DNA of 64,000 nucleotides from Solimicrobium silvestre. GTDB lineage: Bacteria; Pseudomonadota; Gammaproteobacteria; Burkholderiales; Burkholderiaceae_D. The DNA is taken from NCBI RefSeq assembly GCF_002976435.1, contig NZ_PUGF01000027.1:1-64000 (forward strand). Reading direction: 5' to 3'. Shown in pieces: positions 48,364 through 57,645 of this stretch (its first letter is position 1; every line of letters starts with the position of its first letter). The notes under the pieces were generated by a model, which did no database searches, was not told the DNA's origin, and worked only from the letters and a program-made list of their open reading frames with translations. Both the position numbers and the translations under genes were made by a program.

Positions 48364-48441
48364 AAAGACATATTAAAAAAATGAGCGACAAATGAATAAT
48401 TCATGCGCCCAATCTTATTGGCTCAAATACAGCCTAAAACC

Positions 48442-49032
48442 TTAACTTACCAATAATTCCGTTTGTTGCAGCGCTAAATCCAGTGGCAGCAAGTCGTGCT
48501 TTACCTTCGCCACCAGCGATGCACCGACCCACATTGAATACAAAATTTCAGCCAATTGCGCCGCATCCATTTGCATCGAAACGCTGCCTTCCGCTTGCGC
48601 CAAACTCAGCGCTGCGGCCAACTGTCCAGTAATACGGCTCATGCCGAGCGCTAAAGCACAACGCATCGGTTCCGACAAATCAGAAACTTCCGCCGCTAAT
48701 TTCACTACCAAGCAGGTGCTATTACATGCATGCTCCGCCGACGTGGCGTGCCAACCTTTAAAGTACGACATGACGCGTTCACGCATAGTCATCGTTTGGT
48801 CGGCAAATAAAATCGTCAGGCGCTCATCGTATTCAGAAAAATAGCGCTCTAGTAACGCGACGCCAAAACCTTCTTTTGATTGAAAGTAATGGTAAAAAGA
48901 ACCTTTAGGGACTTTTGCCGTAGTTAAAATCTCACTCAAGCCCAACGCAGAAAAGCCGCGCCCAACGATCAAACTCTCGCCTACGGCAAGAATGCGTTGT
49001 TTGGTATCTTGAAAATGCACTGTTTTTTCCAT
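48442..49032 (-). CDS. nemR: TetR-family electrophile-sensing repressor NemR
   Basis: Repressor of 196 residues. The helix-turn-helix is LGLSEILTTAKVPKGSFYHYFQSKEGF (about residues 31-57). Cysteines at 103 and 107 (HACNSTCLVV) sit where NemR has its reactive Cys106, which senses quinones, aldehydes and HOCl. The operator overlaps its promoter at 49046, so it controls itself and nemA. It is the nearest TetR gene to the efflux operon but its operator differs from TGACT-N4-AGTCA, so it is not the obvious regulator there. Confidence 0.92.
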   Translation of the reverse strand: MEKTVHFQDTKQRILAVGESLIVGRGFSALGLSEILTTAKVPKGSFYHYFQSKEGFGVALLERYFSEYDERLTILFADQTMTMRERVMSYFKGWHATSAEHACNSTCLVVKLAAEVSDLSEPMRCALALGMSRITGQLAAALSLAQAEGSVSMQMDAAQLAEILYSMWVGASLVAKVKHDLLPLDLALQQTELLVS

Positions 49033-49045
49033 TTGCGAATATTAT

Positions 49046-49060
49046 TAGACCAGTCGTCTA
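49046..49060 (-). promoter_or_regulatory. NemR-type operator before nemR
   Basis: A second identical TAGACCAGTCGTCTA, 13 bp upstream of the nemR start codon, for autoregulation. Confidence 0.88.
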
Positions 49061-49238
49061 GTGTCAAGCGATTTTAGATAATTCAATTTACTTCGACCAA
49101 ACTAAAACTTGTTTTATAAACCAAATAAGGGCAAGATCTTCCGTCGACACAAATTGTGCTCGTTCATCCTTAATGATACTAAGTTTGAAATAAGTTCGAA
49201 AAAATCACCACTATTCAGAACCTTCTTGCCCATAAATT

Positions 49239-50570
49239 ATGAATTCAACCCAAACCAGCATGCCGCACGCAGCTTCAAGCTCAAAAAATTCTGCAATGCA
49301 TTCCCGTTCGTTAAATAAAAGCGACGTTAAGGTGCTTTCCTTAGCGTCCTTAGGTGGTGCGCTGGAATATTACGACTTCATTATTTTTATCTTCTTTGCC
49401 AGCGTTTTTAGCGGTCAATTTTTCCCCGCCGATCTCAGCCCGTTCTGGAAAACACTCAACACTTACGGCGCATTTGCGATTGCTTATTTTATGCGCCCGA
49501 TTGGCGGCGTGATAATGGCGCATTTTGGTGATTTGGTTGGTCGCAAACGGATGTTCACTTTATCAATAGTATTAATGGCCTTGCCCACTCTTTGCATTGG
49601 CTTCTTACCGACTTTCGAGCACATAGGTTATGCCGCACCGATTTTGCTATTACTCATGCGCATGCTGCAAGGGATTGCCATCGGCGGAGAAATTCCAGGT
49701 GCATGGGTATTTGTATCCGAACACGTGCCCGCTAAGCGTATTGGACTCGCGAATGGCATGGTTACCAGCGGCTTAACGCTGGGGATTTTACTCGGGTCAT
49801 TAATGGCACTGCTTATTAATAGCACTTTCTCAAAAAGCGACATCGCCGAATACGCCTGGCGAATTCCCTTCATCGTCGGTGGCCTGCTGGGCTTTGTTAC
49901 CGTATACCTGCGTCGCTACTTACATGAAACACCGGTCTTTAAAGAAATGCAGGAACGTAAAGCATTAAATCAAGGCTTGCCTATTGCCGCGGTGATTAAA
50001 GATCATAAACCCGCTATCTTAATTTCTGTTTTAGCGACCTGGCTATTGACCGCCGGTATCGTCGTAATTATTTTATTTGCGCCGGAGTTAATGAAATCGG
50101 ACATATTTAATGTCCCCGCCAAAGTTGCGTTAACCATGCAAAGCTTCACGATTGTGGCGTTAGCCCTCGGCTGCATCACTACCGGCCAACTGTGCGACAA
50201 ATTTGGCGTAGGTAAAACTTTTATTGTAATGTGCAGCGCATTGGCAATTAGCAGCAGTGTTTTTTATCACAGCATCGGCCACGTAGATTACCCAACGCTC
50301 ACCGTGATGTATGCAATTACCGGGTTTTTTGTTGGTATTGTCGGTGGCGTTCCTTACATTATGGTGCACGCCTTCCCTGCCAAGATCCGATTCAGCGGCC
50401 TATCTTTTTCATATAATTTGTCCTATGCGATTTTTGGCGGATTAACACCATTATTCTTAGGAATAGTGAATAAAATCAATCCCTTGAGCGCTTCTTACTA
50501 TGTAGTATTCTTAAGTATTATGGGTGTGTTTTGCGGTATTTATTTGCTCAAGGATTCGGCAAAAAAATAA
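49239..50570 (+). CDS. MFS transporter, metabolite:H+ symporter (MHS) type
   Basis: Twelve-helix transporter of up to 443 residues. The first helix follows VKVLSLASLGGALEYYDFIIFIFF, typical of the MHS group (citrate, proline/betaine, shikimate, ketoglutarate symporters). The MFS loop motif is HFGDLVGRKRMF, with LRRYLHETPVF in the central loop. The start is uncertain: 49239 has no good ribosome-binding site, and ATGs at 49260 and 49299 are alternatives. The substrate cannot be predicted. A bidirectional terminator follows. Confidence 0.9.
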   Translation: MNSTQTSMPHAASSSKNSAMHSRSLNKSDVKVLSLASLGGALEYYDFIIFIFFASVFSGQFFPADLSPFWKTLNTYGAFAIAYFMRPIGGVIMAHFGDLVGRKRMFTLSIVLMALPTLCIGFLPTFEHIGYAAPILLLLMRMLQGIAIGGEIPGAWVFVSEHVPAKRIGLANGMVTSGLTLGILLGSLMALLINSTFSKSDIAEYAWRIPFIVGGLLGFVTVYLRRYLHETPVFKEMQERKALNQGLPIAAVIKDHKPAILISVLATWLLTAGIVVIILFAPELMKSDIFNVPAKVALTMQSFTIVALALGCITTGQLCDKFGVGKTFIVMCSALAISSSVFYHSIGHVDYPTLTVMYAITGFFVGIVGGVPYIMVHAFPAKIRFSGLSFSYNLSYAIFGGLTPLFLGIVNKINPLSASYYVVFLSIMGVFCGIYLLKDSAKK

Positions 50571-50590
50571 TTTTTGGAAAAAATGATAAA

Positions 50591-50627
50591 AAAATAGCTG
50601 CTTATTTAATTTAAGCAGCTTTTTTTA
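50591..50627. terminator. Bidirectional terminator between MFS gene and 4.5S RNA
   Basis: AGCTGCTTA (50596-50604) pairs with TAAGCAGCT (50612-50620), followed by TTTTTT on plus and ATTTTTTT on minus. It ends both the MFS gene and the ffs transcript. Confidence 0.88.
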
Positions 50628-50664
50628 TTGATCCGTACACTAAATTAGTGCGGAGTAAGAAGTT

Positions 50665-50760
50665 GGCGAGCCTGATCTGCGGCACTTACGGGAAATGACT
50701 GTGGCTGCTTCGTTCCCGACCTGACCAGATTGGTCACACCGCAATGCGCAGGGACCCGCC
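50665..50760 (-). ncRNA. ffs: 4.5S signal recognition particle RNA
   Basis: In minus sense the RNA starts GGCGGGTCCCTGCGCATT and contains the SRP domain IV core: GGTCAGGTCGGGAACGAAGC followed by AGCCACAG, with the conserved asymmetric loop and GGAA-type tetraloop region. It ends GGCTCGCC, which can pair with the 5' end. About 96 nt, the size of bacterial small SRP RNA. It binds Ffh and guides inner-membrane proteins to FtsY. Exact 3' end is uncertain. Confidence 0.93.
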
Positions 50761-50767
50761 AGCGCGA

Positions 50768-50796
50768 ATTATACTGCAATAAATCCGCGCTGTGAA
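50768..50796 (-). promoter_or_regulatory. Sigma-70 promoter of ffs
   Basis: In minus sense TTCACA (50791-50796), 17-bp spacer, TATAAT (50768-50773), and a 7-bp discriminator TCGCGCT before the RNA start at 50760. Confidence 0.85.
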
Positions 50797-50934
50797 CCAC
50801 TATAAACAACGATTCTCGCTTACTCCCATTTTTAGCTTAACAACATCTGCCTCTGCCTTTATGGGCAGTGTTATGATAATCTTCAATTTTAAGAGATCCA
50901 TGGCACAACCCTCAATCGGAAAAGGCGGCGAACA

Positions 50935-51141
50935 ATGAGAACGACAGACAACTCAGGCGCAAAAATGTACGCGGTTGAAATTGAACAAATCCACACTGAT
51001 ATCAGCAAAATGATGGCTGAGACAGCAAAACTAAATAGTGAAGCTAGCTGGTATCCCATTATTGTTGCGGTAGGCATTATGGGTGGAACGGCGGCAGTGC
51101 TGGCTGGTATTGCCGCATTCGTTAACGCATTTTCTGAATAA
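50935..51141 (+). CDS. Small membrane protein, hypothetical
   Basis: Protein of 68 residues (or 58 from a second ATG at 50965). A polar helical N-terminus (YAVEIEQIHTDISKMMAETAKLNSEASW) is followed by one hydrophobic helix (YPIIVAVGIMGGTAAVLAGIAAFV). The architecture resembles small phage- or stress-type inner-membrane proteins. AAGG lies about 12 bp upstream, a poor site. A weak GC hairpin (51149-51171) follows. The frame on the opposite strand (50889-51173) is judged a shadow. Confidence 0.5.
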   Translation: MRTTDNSGAKMYAVEIEQIHTDISKMMAETAKLNSEASWYPIIVAVGIMGGTAAVLAGIAAFVNAFSE

Positions 51142-51203
51142 TTCAGTAGCCCCGCAAGTTTCTGCCGGGGCACTGCACTGCTGATATCCCTCAGTATTGA
51201 TCG

Positions 51204-52688
51204 CTATAAACCCAATTCCTGCCAAATTCCGTCAATTCGTTTTTTGACATCCGGCGACATCGTAATAACTTGCCCCCATTCCCGATTGGTTTCACCCGGC
51301 CATTTATTGGTCGCATCCAAACCCATTTTGCTACCCAAACCACTCACCGGCGACGCAAAATCCAGATAATCGATTGGCGTATTGTCGACCAAGGTTGTGT
51401 CGCGCAAGGGATCAACGCGCGTGGTTATTGCCCACATGACCTCTTTCCAGTCGCGGATATTCACGTCTTCATCCACCACAATAATGAATTTGGTGTACAT
51501 AAACTGACGTAAAAAACTCCAGACGCCAAACATCACCCGCTTTGCGTGCCCTGCGTAAGATTTTTTAATCTGCACAATCGCCATCCGATAACTACAACCT
51601 TCCGGCGGCAAATAGAAATCAGTAATTTCACTAAATTGCTTTTGCAATAAGGGCACGAAGACTTCATTGAGCGCCACACCCAGCACCGCCGGCTCATCTG
51701 GCGGCTTACCTGTATATGTAGAGTGATAAATCGGATTTTCACGCATGGTAATGCGGTCTATCGTAAACACCGGAAAAGAGTCTTGCTCATTATAGTAACC
51801 AGTGTGGTCGCCATACGGCCCCTCCAAGGCGTGCTCATAGCCGCTAGGATGGTTTGCATCGGGATAAATATGCCCTTCCAATACAATTTCGGCGCTTGCC
51901 GGTACTCGCAACTCGCTACCGATTGCTTTTACCAATTCAGTGCGACTACCGCGCAACAACCCTGCAAACTGATATTCAGACAAACTATCCGGCACTGGCG
52001 TCACCGCTCCCAATATAGTTGCCGGGTCAGCGCCTAATGCAACCGCCACCGGATAAGGCTGACCTTTATTAACGATGCCATGCTCACGGAAGTCCAGCGC
52101 ACCACCACGATGTGCCAACCAACGCATAATGACTTTATTCCGAGATAAAACCTGCTGACGATATATTCCTAAATTTTGGCGTTTTTTAAACGGCCCTTTA
52201 GTAATAACAAGTCCCCAGGTAATAAGTGGTGCGACATCACCCGGCCAGCAGTGCTGAATAGGCAAGCGCCCCAAATCAACTTGCGCGCCTTCCCAAACAA
52301 TAGTTTGGCAAGGTGCGCTGCGTAATTCTTTGGGGGCCATATCCCATACCGCTTTCACCAGACTGCCTAAACCCAATAAATCTTTAAATCCTTTCGGCGG
52401 TTCAGGTTCTTTTAAGCTGGCTAACACATGGCCGATTTTGCGTAACTCAGTGAGATCTTGTGCGCCCATACCCAAGGCTACACGCCGCGTTGTGCCAAAT
52501 AAATTGCCTAATACCGGTATATCAAAACCGGTTGGTTGCGTAAATAAAAGTGCCGGACCTTCTGCGCGCAATGTGCGATCACAGACTTCCGTCATCTCTA
52601 AAATGGGTGAAATTGGGGTATTTATTTCTTTTAGCTCCCCTTCTATTTTCAATTTAGCAATAAAATCGCGTAAGTCTTCGTATTTCAT
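51204..52688 (-). CDS. ubiD: 4-hydroxy-3-polyprenylbenzoate decarboxylase UbiD
   Basis: Prenylated-FMN-dependent decarboxylase of 494 residues in ubiquinone synthesis. It starts [22 protein letters not shown]. The metal/prFMN site lies in [17 protein letters not shown] (about 170-190). Substrate/catalytic motifs are [11 protein letters not shown] and [23 protein letters not shown], and the C-terminal domain has [11 protein letters not shown]. The size matches E. coli UbiD (497). It needs the flavin prenyltransferase UbiX, which is not in the window. Confidence 0.96.
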   Translation of the reverse strand: MKYEDLRDFIAKLKIEGELKEINTPISPILEMTEVCDRTLRAEGPALLFTQPTGFDIPVLGNLFGTTRRVALGMGAQDLTELRKIGHVLASLKEPEPPKGFKDLLGLGSLVKAVWDMAPKELRSAPCQTIVWEGAQVDLGRLPIQHCWPGDVAPLITWGLVITKGPFKKRQNLGIYRQQVLSRNKVIMRWLAHRGGALDFREHGIVNKGQPYPVAVALGADPATILGAVTPVPDSLSEYQFAGLLRGSRTELVKAIGSELRVPASAEIVLEGHIYPDANHPSGYEHALEGPYGDHTGYYNEQDSFPVFTIDRITMRENPIYHSTYTGKPPDEPAVLGVALNEVFVPLLQKQFSEITDFYLPPEGCSYRMAIVQIKKSYAGHAKRVMFGVWSFLRQFMYTKFIIVVDEDVNIRDWKEVMWAITTRVDPLRDTTLVDNTPIDYLDFASPVSGLGSKMGLDATNKWPGETNREWGQVITMSPDVKKRIDGIWQELGL

Positions 52689-52821
52689 ACAATTTTTAAG
52701 TTTTTCTCAGGTTAAACGGCTCAATCAAGAAAAATCAGCAAGTGATTGATTTAATTGAATTTTATTGCGGCGCAGCATAAATAATTAGATTTATAAGTAA
52801 TAGCTTTTAGTTTTAATAGTA

Positions 52822-52850
52822 TTGACTTGATATAAACAGCCCCCTACAAT
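52822..52850 (+). promoter_or_regulatory. Strong sigma-70-like promoter far upstream of the lytic transglycosylase
   Basis: TTGACT (52822-52827), 17-bp spacer, TACAAT (52845-52850). A start near 52857 would give a leader of about 370 nt before the gene at 53227, or a separate small RNA. Confidence 0.65.
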
Positions 52851-53226
52851 GCGCCAAATTCAGAAATAGTTGATCTAAGCATTCATTGCTAAAAATAAAC
52901 TAATTACTCAATTCGGGATACCATTAGATTTAAGGATGGTTGCAGTACCAGCCAAAAAAACGGCGCCCCCGACAAGTTGTTTGCCACTATGTTTTCACGT
53001 TCATTCACAGTGCAGGATGTTAGGCTAATTTATTAGCCAACACCAGACAACTCCGGCATCTGGTTTTAAGTAACTTACATGAGCCACGCAATATTCTTGT
53101 AGCTCCTCCAAAGTTATCTTTGCAATTTAAAAAGTGCAAAGCCAGATGATGTATCTGATTCGCATTATTTGTCTACCTATGATTCATCAGCGGTAATCGA
53201 GCAAAGCGACATTTCAGGAGAAAAAT
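52851..53226 (+). other. Long leader or small-RNA region
   Basis: No ORF is convincing. It contains a dyad GGCTAAT-TT-ATTAGCC (about 53023-53038) and then CCAGA...TCTGG followed by TTTT (about 53044-53068), which could end a small RNA of about 210 nt started at the promoter above. A second part, with GCAAAGCC and a CAGAT/ATCTG stem near 53140-53165, precedes an AGGAG ribosome-binding site. No known riboswitch class was recognised. Confidence 0.4.
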
Positions 53227-54099
53227 ATGTTTCAACAGATGTTTAATTCCGCGCCAAGTTTTAGCGAACCTAGCGCTCCATTGCAAATTATTGTATCGAA
53301 ACAACGCAACACACTCATTACCATTTTGCATCACACCATGATGGTATTAGGCATAGCAGCAATTACTGCCTTAGGACTCATGTTTGTAAAACCTGAGCTC
53401 ACCGACGAATTTCAAGCTATTTCGCCCTTCTTTAAAGAAGCAGCCGATATAGATGAACCAGCACCAGTTTCACTGGCAACGATTGCAACCGATACCGCCA
53501 TCAATCAAGCGGCCAACGCGGCTGACGCCCAATTAATCGGTGATGCCAAACAACAGCGCTCGGTAACGAACTGGCTTTCCAAACGCTATCGCGTTGCCAA
53601 TGATGCAACCGACATGCTCGTTTCAGCGGCTTACCTGACGGCGAAAGAGATTAAACTCGATCCCTTATTGATTTTATCGGTTATGGCGATTGAATCAGGT
53701 TTAAACCCGTTCGCAGAAAGCCCGGTTGGAGCTCAAGGTTTGATGCAAGTCATGTCCAAGGTACATCAAGAGAAGTTTGACGATTTAGGCGGCGTTAAAG
53801 CGGCATTAAATCCAGTTGCAAATATTCGGGTTGGCGCACAAATTCTTAAAGAATACGTCACTCGTGGTGGTTCAGTCGAAGCTGGCCTGAAGTTATACGT
53901 CGGTGCTGCCATGTCAGACAGCGACGGCGGCTACGGCAATAAAGTGATCGCTGAATACAAACGCTTGAAAGACGTGGCGAATGGAAAATCCGTCCCTACT
54001 TTCACAGTGAATACAGTCAACGCATCGATTACTGCCAAACCGGCGATTATTAAAGTAAATGAGACACGTGTTGAAGCGGAACATTTAGCGGCGATTTAA
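53227..54099 (+). CDS. Lytic transglycosylase, SLT domain (membrane-anchored)
   Basis: Protein of 290 residues. A single transmembrane anchor lies at about 33-55 (TILHHTMMVLGIAAITALGLM), then a low-complexity linker. The SLT domain (about 130-265) has catalytic Glu156 in MAIESGLNPFAESPVGAQGLMQV, then NIRVGAQILKEY and a modified GLKLYVGAA in place of the usual ALAAYNAG. It cleaves peptidoglycan glycan strands. A strong AGGAG site precedes the ATG. An efficient terminator follows. Confidence 0.9.
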   Translation: MFQQMFNSAPSFSEPSAPLQIIVSKQRNTLITILHHTMMVLGIAAITALGLMFVKPELTDEFQAISPFFKEAADIDEPAPVSLATIATDTAINQAANAADAQLIGDAKQQRSVTNWLSKRYRVANDATDMLVSAAYLTAKEIKLDPLLILSVMAIESGLNPFAESPVGAQGLMQVMSKVHQEKFDDLGGVKAALNPVANIRVGAQILKEYVTRGGSVEAGLKLYVGAAMSDSDGGYGNKVIAEYKRLKDVANGKSVPTFTVNTVNASITAKPAIIKVNETRVEAEHLAAI

Positions 54100-54120
54100 T
54101 CAAGTCACCAGCATCTCAAT

Positions 54121-54156
54121 AAAAAGCGGCACTTACTAAGTAAGTGCCGCTTTTTT
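54121..54156. terminator. Bidirectional intrinsic terminator
   Basis: AAAAAGCGGCACTTA (54121-54135), loop CTAAG, TAAGTGCCGCTTTTTT (54141-54156). It separates the transglycosylase (plus) from nusB (minus). Confidence 0.95.
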
Positions 54157-54179
54157 ATTCACAACAACTAAGCCACTAA

Positions 54180-54647
54180 TTACGCTTTACCAGCAGCTAT
54201 CTCAACTTGACGCAGTTGGCTTGATAATTTATCCAATACGCCATTCACAAATTTATGACCATCTATTCCGCCGAATGACTTAGTCAGCTCAACGGCTTCA
54301 TTAATCACTACGCGATACGGAATTTCTAAATGGTTTTTCAATTCGTACGCGCCAATTAATAAAGCAGCGTGCTCAACTGGCGACAATTCAGAAATAGGAC
54401 GATCCAGCAACGGAGCAATGCTGTTGCGCAGCGCAGCCACATCTTTAATGCTGCCGTAGATTACGGCGTCAAAATGCTCAATATCGGCTTTTTCGAAACC
54501 GTGTGCCTGACGGATATGTGCTTCAATCACGGCGACATCTTCGTGATTTAAAAGCCATTGGTAAATTCCTTGCAAAGCAAATTCACGAGCGCGATGGCGC
54601 GGTGAACGGCTTTTACTTGGATTGGCATGCTGGGTTTTAGTATTCAT
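54180..54647 (-). CDS. nusB: Transcription antitermination factor NusB
   Basis: Helical protein of 155 residues. It has [18 protein letters not shown] at the N-terminus, then [52 protein letters not shown], all conserved in NusB. With NusE it binds boxA RNA and supports rRNA antitermination. It is the last gene of the ribB-type / ribH / nusB row, 18 bp after ribH. Confidence 0.96.
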   Translation of the reverse strand: MNTKTQHANPSKSRSPRHRAREFALQGIYQWLLNHEDVAVIEAHIRQAHGFEKADIEHFDAVIYGSIKDVAALRNSIAPLLDRPISELSPVEHAALLIGAYELKNHLEIPYRVVINEAVELTKSFGGIDGHKFVNGVLDKLSSQLRQVEIAAGKA

Positions 54648-54665
54648 TTAGTTCAATCATTTCAC

Positions 54666-55166
54666 TTAAGCGTCAAAATTAGCGTCTTTGGCATTTTCTG
54701 CCAGTTCTTCCAAAGCCAACGTCAGATTAGCCATTTCCACCGCTACGCGCGCTGCGTCACGGCCTTTTTCATGCATACGAGCGACTGCTTGTGCGTCGTT
54801 TTCGGTTGTGAGTACGGCATTCGCGATAGGGAGTCCGAAATCCAAACCGATACGTGTAATGCCCGCACCAGATTCGTTCGATACTAATTCAAAGTGATAA
54901 GTCTCACCGCGAATAATGGCACCGAGCGCGATTAAAGCGTCAAATTGCTGGGTGTCGGCGAGCTTTTGCAGGGCTAACGGGATTTCTAACGCACCTGGCA
55001 CGGTGACGTGCAAAATATCTTCACCGATTACGCCTAACGCTTGCAATTCAGCTACGCAGGCTGTAAATAATGCGTCGCCGATTTCTGGATTAAAACGTGC
55101 CTGAACAATACCAACGCGTACGCCAGCACCGTCTAAATTCATTTCGTAAGCTCCAACTGTCATCAT
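54666..55166 (-). CDS. ribH: 6,7-dimethyl-8-ribityllumazine synthase RibH
   Basis: Protein of 166 residues, taking ATG 55166 (or 55163). The longer frame to 55265 overlaps the ribB-like gene and is rejected. Motifs are [46 protein letters not shown] and [17 protein letters not shown]. It condenses the pyrimidine with the 3,4-dihydroxy-2-butanone phosphate made by the upstream enzyme. The ribosome-binding site is weak (AAGAAAG). Confidence 0.95.
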   Translation of the reverse strand: MMTVGAYEMNLDGAGVRVGIVQARFNPEIGDALFTACVAELQALGVIGEDILHVTVPGALEIPLALQKLADTQQFDALIALGAIIRGETYHFELVSNESGAGITRIGLDFGLPIANAVLTTENDAQAVARMHEKGRDAARVAVEMANLTLALEELAENAKDANFDA

Positions 55167-55236
55167 ATTCTTTCTTGCGCCTTGTCGCGCTTTAGTCATT
55201 TTTAATAAGGGAAATCTTTGCTTTAAAATCTTTACT

Positions 55237-56349
55237 TTAATTCGCTGGTTTTTCTTGATAACCAACCACTTCTAAATTAAAACCGGTCATGGAAGGCATT
55301 TTGCGTGGGCTGGCCAATAACTGCATTTTGCCGACGCCTACATCTTTTAAAATTTGCGCGCCTATTCCATAAGTGCGTAAATCCATGCTCGCGGCGCGTC
55401 CTTGCGGTTTGGCTTTAGGTGATGTGAGTGCGGTAAATTGGGCAAACATTTGTTCCGCCGATTCTTCGCAATTCAACAAAACCAGTACGCCATTCGGTGA
55501 CGCTTGAATTGCCTGCATAGCCGAAGCTAAATTCCACGAATGAGTGGTCACGCTGCATTCCAGTAAATCAAGCACTGATACCGGTTGATGCACCCGCACC
55601 AAAGCAACCTGATCAGCAGAAACATCACCATGCACCAACGCCAAATGAGCAGAGCCACTTGGTTTGTCGCGGTAGGCAATGGCATTAAATGTGCCATGCG
55701 CAGTAACCATGGAGCGCTCTGCTACGCGCTCAACAAAACTCTCCGTCAGGCTTCGATAATGAATCAGGTCAGCAATCGTGCCGATTTTGAGGTCGTGTTG
55801 CTTTGCAAATTCGATTAAATCGGGCAAACGCGCCATGCTGCCGTCGTCGTTCATGATTTCGCAAATCACTGCGGCGGGAGTTAAACCGGCCAGTTCAGCG
55901 AAATCGCAACCAGCTTCGGTATGACCTGCACGCATTAACACGCCGCCTTTTTGGGCCCGTAATGGAAATATATGGCCGGGCTGCACGATGTCGGCAGCGT
56001 CGCTCATCGGATCAACGGCAACTTGAATTGTTTTAGCACGATCTGCGGCGGAAATACCGGTGGTAACGCCTTCGGCGGCTTCGATGGAAACAGTGAAATT
56101 GGTGCCGTAGGCGGTGCCGTTGCGGGTCGTCATCATCGGCAACTGCAATTGGTCACAACGTTCTGCGGTGAGCGTTAAGCAAACCAGGCCGCGACCATAT
56201 TTGGTCATAAAGTTGATCGCTTCGGTGGTGACAAATTCAGCCGCCATAACCAGGTCGCCTTCATTTTCACGGTCTTCTTCATCGACCAAAATAACCATGC
56301 GACCGGCGCGTAATTCAGCAACAATTTCCAGGGTAGTTGAGATAGACAT
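55237..56349 (-). CDS. ribB: 3,4-dihydroxy-2-butanone 4-phosphate synthase with degenerate GCHII domain (RibBX-type)
   Basis: Protein of 370 residues. Residues about 1-200 are a complete DHBP synthase domain ([49 protein letters not shown]), which makes the four-carbon precursor of riboflavin. Residues about 205-365 have the shape of GTP cyclohydrolase II. The zinc motif (CxxG...CxC after RVHSEC) is missing: the site reads [17 protein letters not shown]. Only the later [12 protein letters not shown] remains. So the second activity is probably lost, as in RibBX proteins, and a separate RibA must exist. No FMN riboswitch is seen upstream. Confidence 0.93.
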   Translation of the reverse strand: MSISTTLEIVAELRAGRMVILVDEEDRENEGDLVMAAEFVTTEAINFMTKYGRGLVCLTLTAERCDQLQLPMMTTRNGTAYGTNFTVSIEAAEGVTTGISAADRAKTIQVAVDPMSDAADIVQPGHIFPLRAQKGGVLMRAGHTEAGCDFAELAGLTPAAVICEIMNDDGSMARLPDLIEFAKQHDLKIGTIADLIHYRSLTESFVERVAERSMVTAHGTFNAIAYRDKPSGSAHLALVHGDVSADQVALVRVHQPVSVLDLLECSVTTHSWNLASAMQAIQASPNGVLVLLNCEESAEQMFAQFTALTSPKAKPQGRAASMDLRTYGIGAQILKDVGVGKMQLLASPRKMPSMTGFNLEVVGYQEKPAN

Positions 56350-56726
56350 TTATATATATTCTAGTAACGTAAAAACCGCGTTGATACTGAAAGCCGAAAA
56401 CGGCATTTCAATGAATAGGGGATAAGGCAGCATTTTATAGGATTTACGACGCAAGCAAGGCATAACATCGCATTTGCCGGCATAGTCATGCAAAAAAATC
56501 CGCTATTTAGGCAAAACGCTGAAATAAGAATTAGGATTTATGATTGGGAATACTGGGGCATATATTTTGTTTTTATCAGCTAAGCGTATTATTTTACTTT
56601 AAGCTCTATACATACTGTCAAAAAACAGGTTTTTTGATGCTCGCAAAACCATTGAATACGTTAAAATTTTTAAAAAACAGTGGGGGGTATATTAAACCGC
56701 CTGAAAATAAGCCGAAAAAACACGAT
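56350..56726. other. Intergenic region upstream of the riboflavin genes
   Basis: About 380 bp between divergent-to-tail genes. No FMN (RFN) element, tRNA or supported gene is visible; a 76-codon plus-strand frame at 56544-56774 is not protein-like. The start of the ribB-like gene lacks a clear ribosome-binding site. Confidence 0.5.
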
Positions 56727-56993
56727 TTATTTAAAATTCACTGCCATGAGCAACACTGGTCTCCCGCCGTTTAACTCAAGATAGTTACGCGCTGTTTGCA
56801 GAATTTCTTCTTTACTCATATGAAATGAGTACAGCAAATCGTTTCCATCCATCGAATGCGCGCCGAAATGATCACGCAATGCTTCGCATGAAATTTCGCA
56901 CCAGATATACTCACCATCAACGAGTGTTTGAAAAGATATGGTACCCATGGCCGTTACTTTGGGCATTACCAAATTGGGAAAACTGATTTCCAT
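56727..56993 (-). CDS. DUF1488 family protein
   Basis: Protein of 88 residues beginning MEISFPNLV at ATG 56993, ten bases after GAGG; a TTG-initiated longer form is unlikely. The pattern FQTLVDGEYIWCEISCEALRDHFG, then ARNYLELNGGRPVLL fits DUF1488, small soluble proteins of unknown role. It is single on the minus strand. Confidence 0.75.
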   Translation of the reverse strand: MEISFPNLVMPKVTAMGTISFQTLVDGEYIWCEISCEALRDHFGAHSMDGNDLLYSFHMSKEEILQTARNYLELNGGRPVLLMAVNFK

Positions 56994-57204
56994 TTGCAAC
57001 CTCAAGATTCAATTAATACGCGCGGGAGTTCAAACTGCGTTCCAATTGCATTCCCTAAATCGACACAATTCACCATCTACAAATATAAGCACATTAATGT
57101 GATCAAGCAATTATTAATTGACGCAAACAACAATTTAATTCGATTTATTAGACGGCTTGGTACATCAAGGGATACCATACAGCAACTAAAAACCACCGAG
57201 CACC

Positions 57205-57645
57205 ATGAAAAATCTGATGACGGCAAGACCGCCCAAGCTATTCGCATTACTTCTCCTGACCTTGGCTTGCGCCAATATCAACGCTCAACCGCTGCTACGC
57301 TGTGAAATTACATACGCCGGAACCACCCACACGCTAGAAGCGCGCATCAGCGTTGACGCTAACGCAGATGCTGGCGGCGCTTACACAACCGAAGCAATGG
57401 ATATAGGTGGACGGTTCCGCTTTAAAGCGCTCATGCTGGGGACCGAGCAACATGTAGACAGCATCAAACTGTATGCCTATTACGAAACGCACCGGCAAGC
57501 GGTTTTGTTACAGGAAGTGAAGTATGTCGCGCCATTTACACTATCAACGACAGCGTATGGTTTGACTGGACTGAATTACCTCTATTCGCCACCGCTGGGG
57601 CGTGAACTCCAATACGGCTGCGCGTTATTGGAGGCCAAATCATGA
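57205..57645 (+). CDS. Unknown exported protein coupled to a CapA-like gene
   Basis: Protein of 146 residues with a signal peptide (PKLFALLLLTLACANINAQ, cleavage near residue 28). The rest looks like an all-beta domain with two cysteines (LLRCEITYAG near the start and LQYGCALLEAKS at the end), which may form a disulfide. The family is not recognised. Its stop overlaps the next start by 4 bp (ATGA), so the two are coupled and probably work together in the periplasm. Confidence 0.75.
   Translation: MKNLMTARPPKLFALLLLTLACANINAQPLLRCEITYAGTTHTLEARISVDANADAGGAYTTEAMDIGGRFRFKALMLGTEQHVDSIKLYAYYETHRQAVLLQEVKYVAPFTLSTTAYGLTGLNYLYSPPLGRELQYGCALLEAKS

Noticed and set aside
48442-49032. NemR as the repressor of the efflux operon at 163-5986
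   Set aside because: Its operator TAGAC-N5-GTCTA differs from the TGACT-N4-AGTCA dyad before the efflux genes.
50889-51173. 94-codon minus-strand frame opposite the small membrane ORF
   Set aside because: The plus-strand frame has the more protein-like pattern; this one is probably its shadow, though neither is proven.
53130-53200. GEMM-like cyclic-di-GMP riboswitch suggested by GCAAAGCC
   Set aside because: Only this short motif matches; the GGGCAAA segment and the second helix of GEMM are missing.
56350-56560. Possible FMN riboswitch upstream of the ribB-like gene
   Set aside because: None of the conserved RFN blocks was found on the minus strand in this interval.
56610-56626. LexA-like CTGT...ACAG
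   Set aside because: The spacing is 6 bp instead of the 8 bp of the LexA box.
56544-56774. 76-codon frame with an integrase-like look around GGGGGGTATATT
   Set aside because: No integrase motif is present, composition is not protein-like, and it overlaps the DUF1488 gene.
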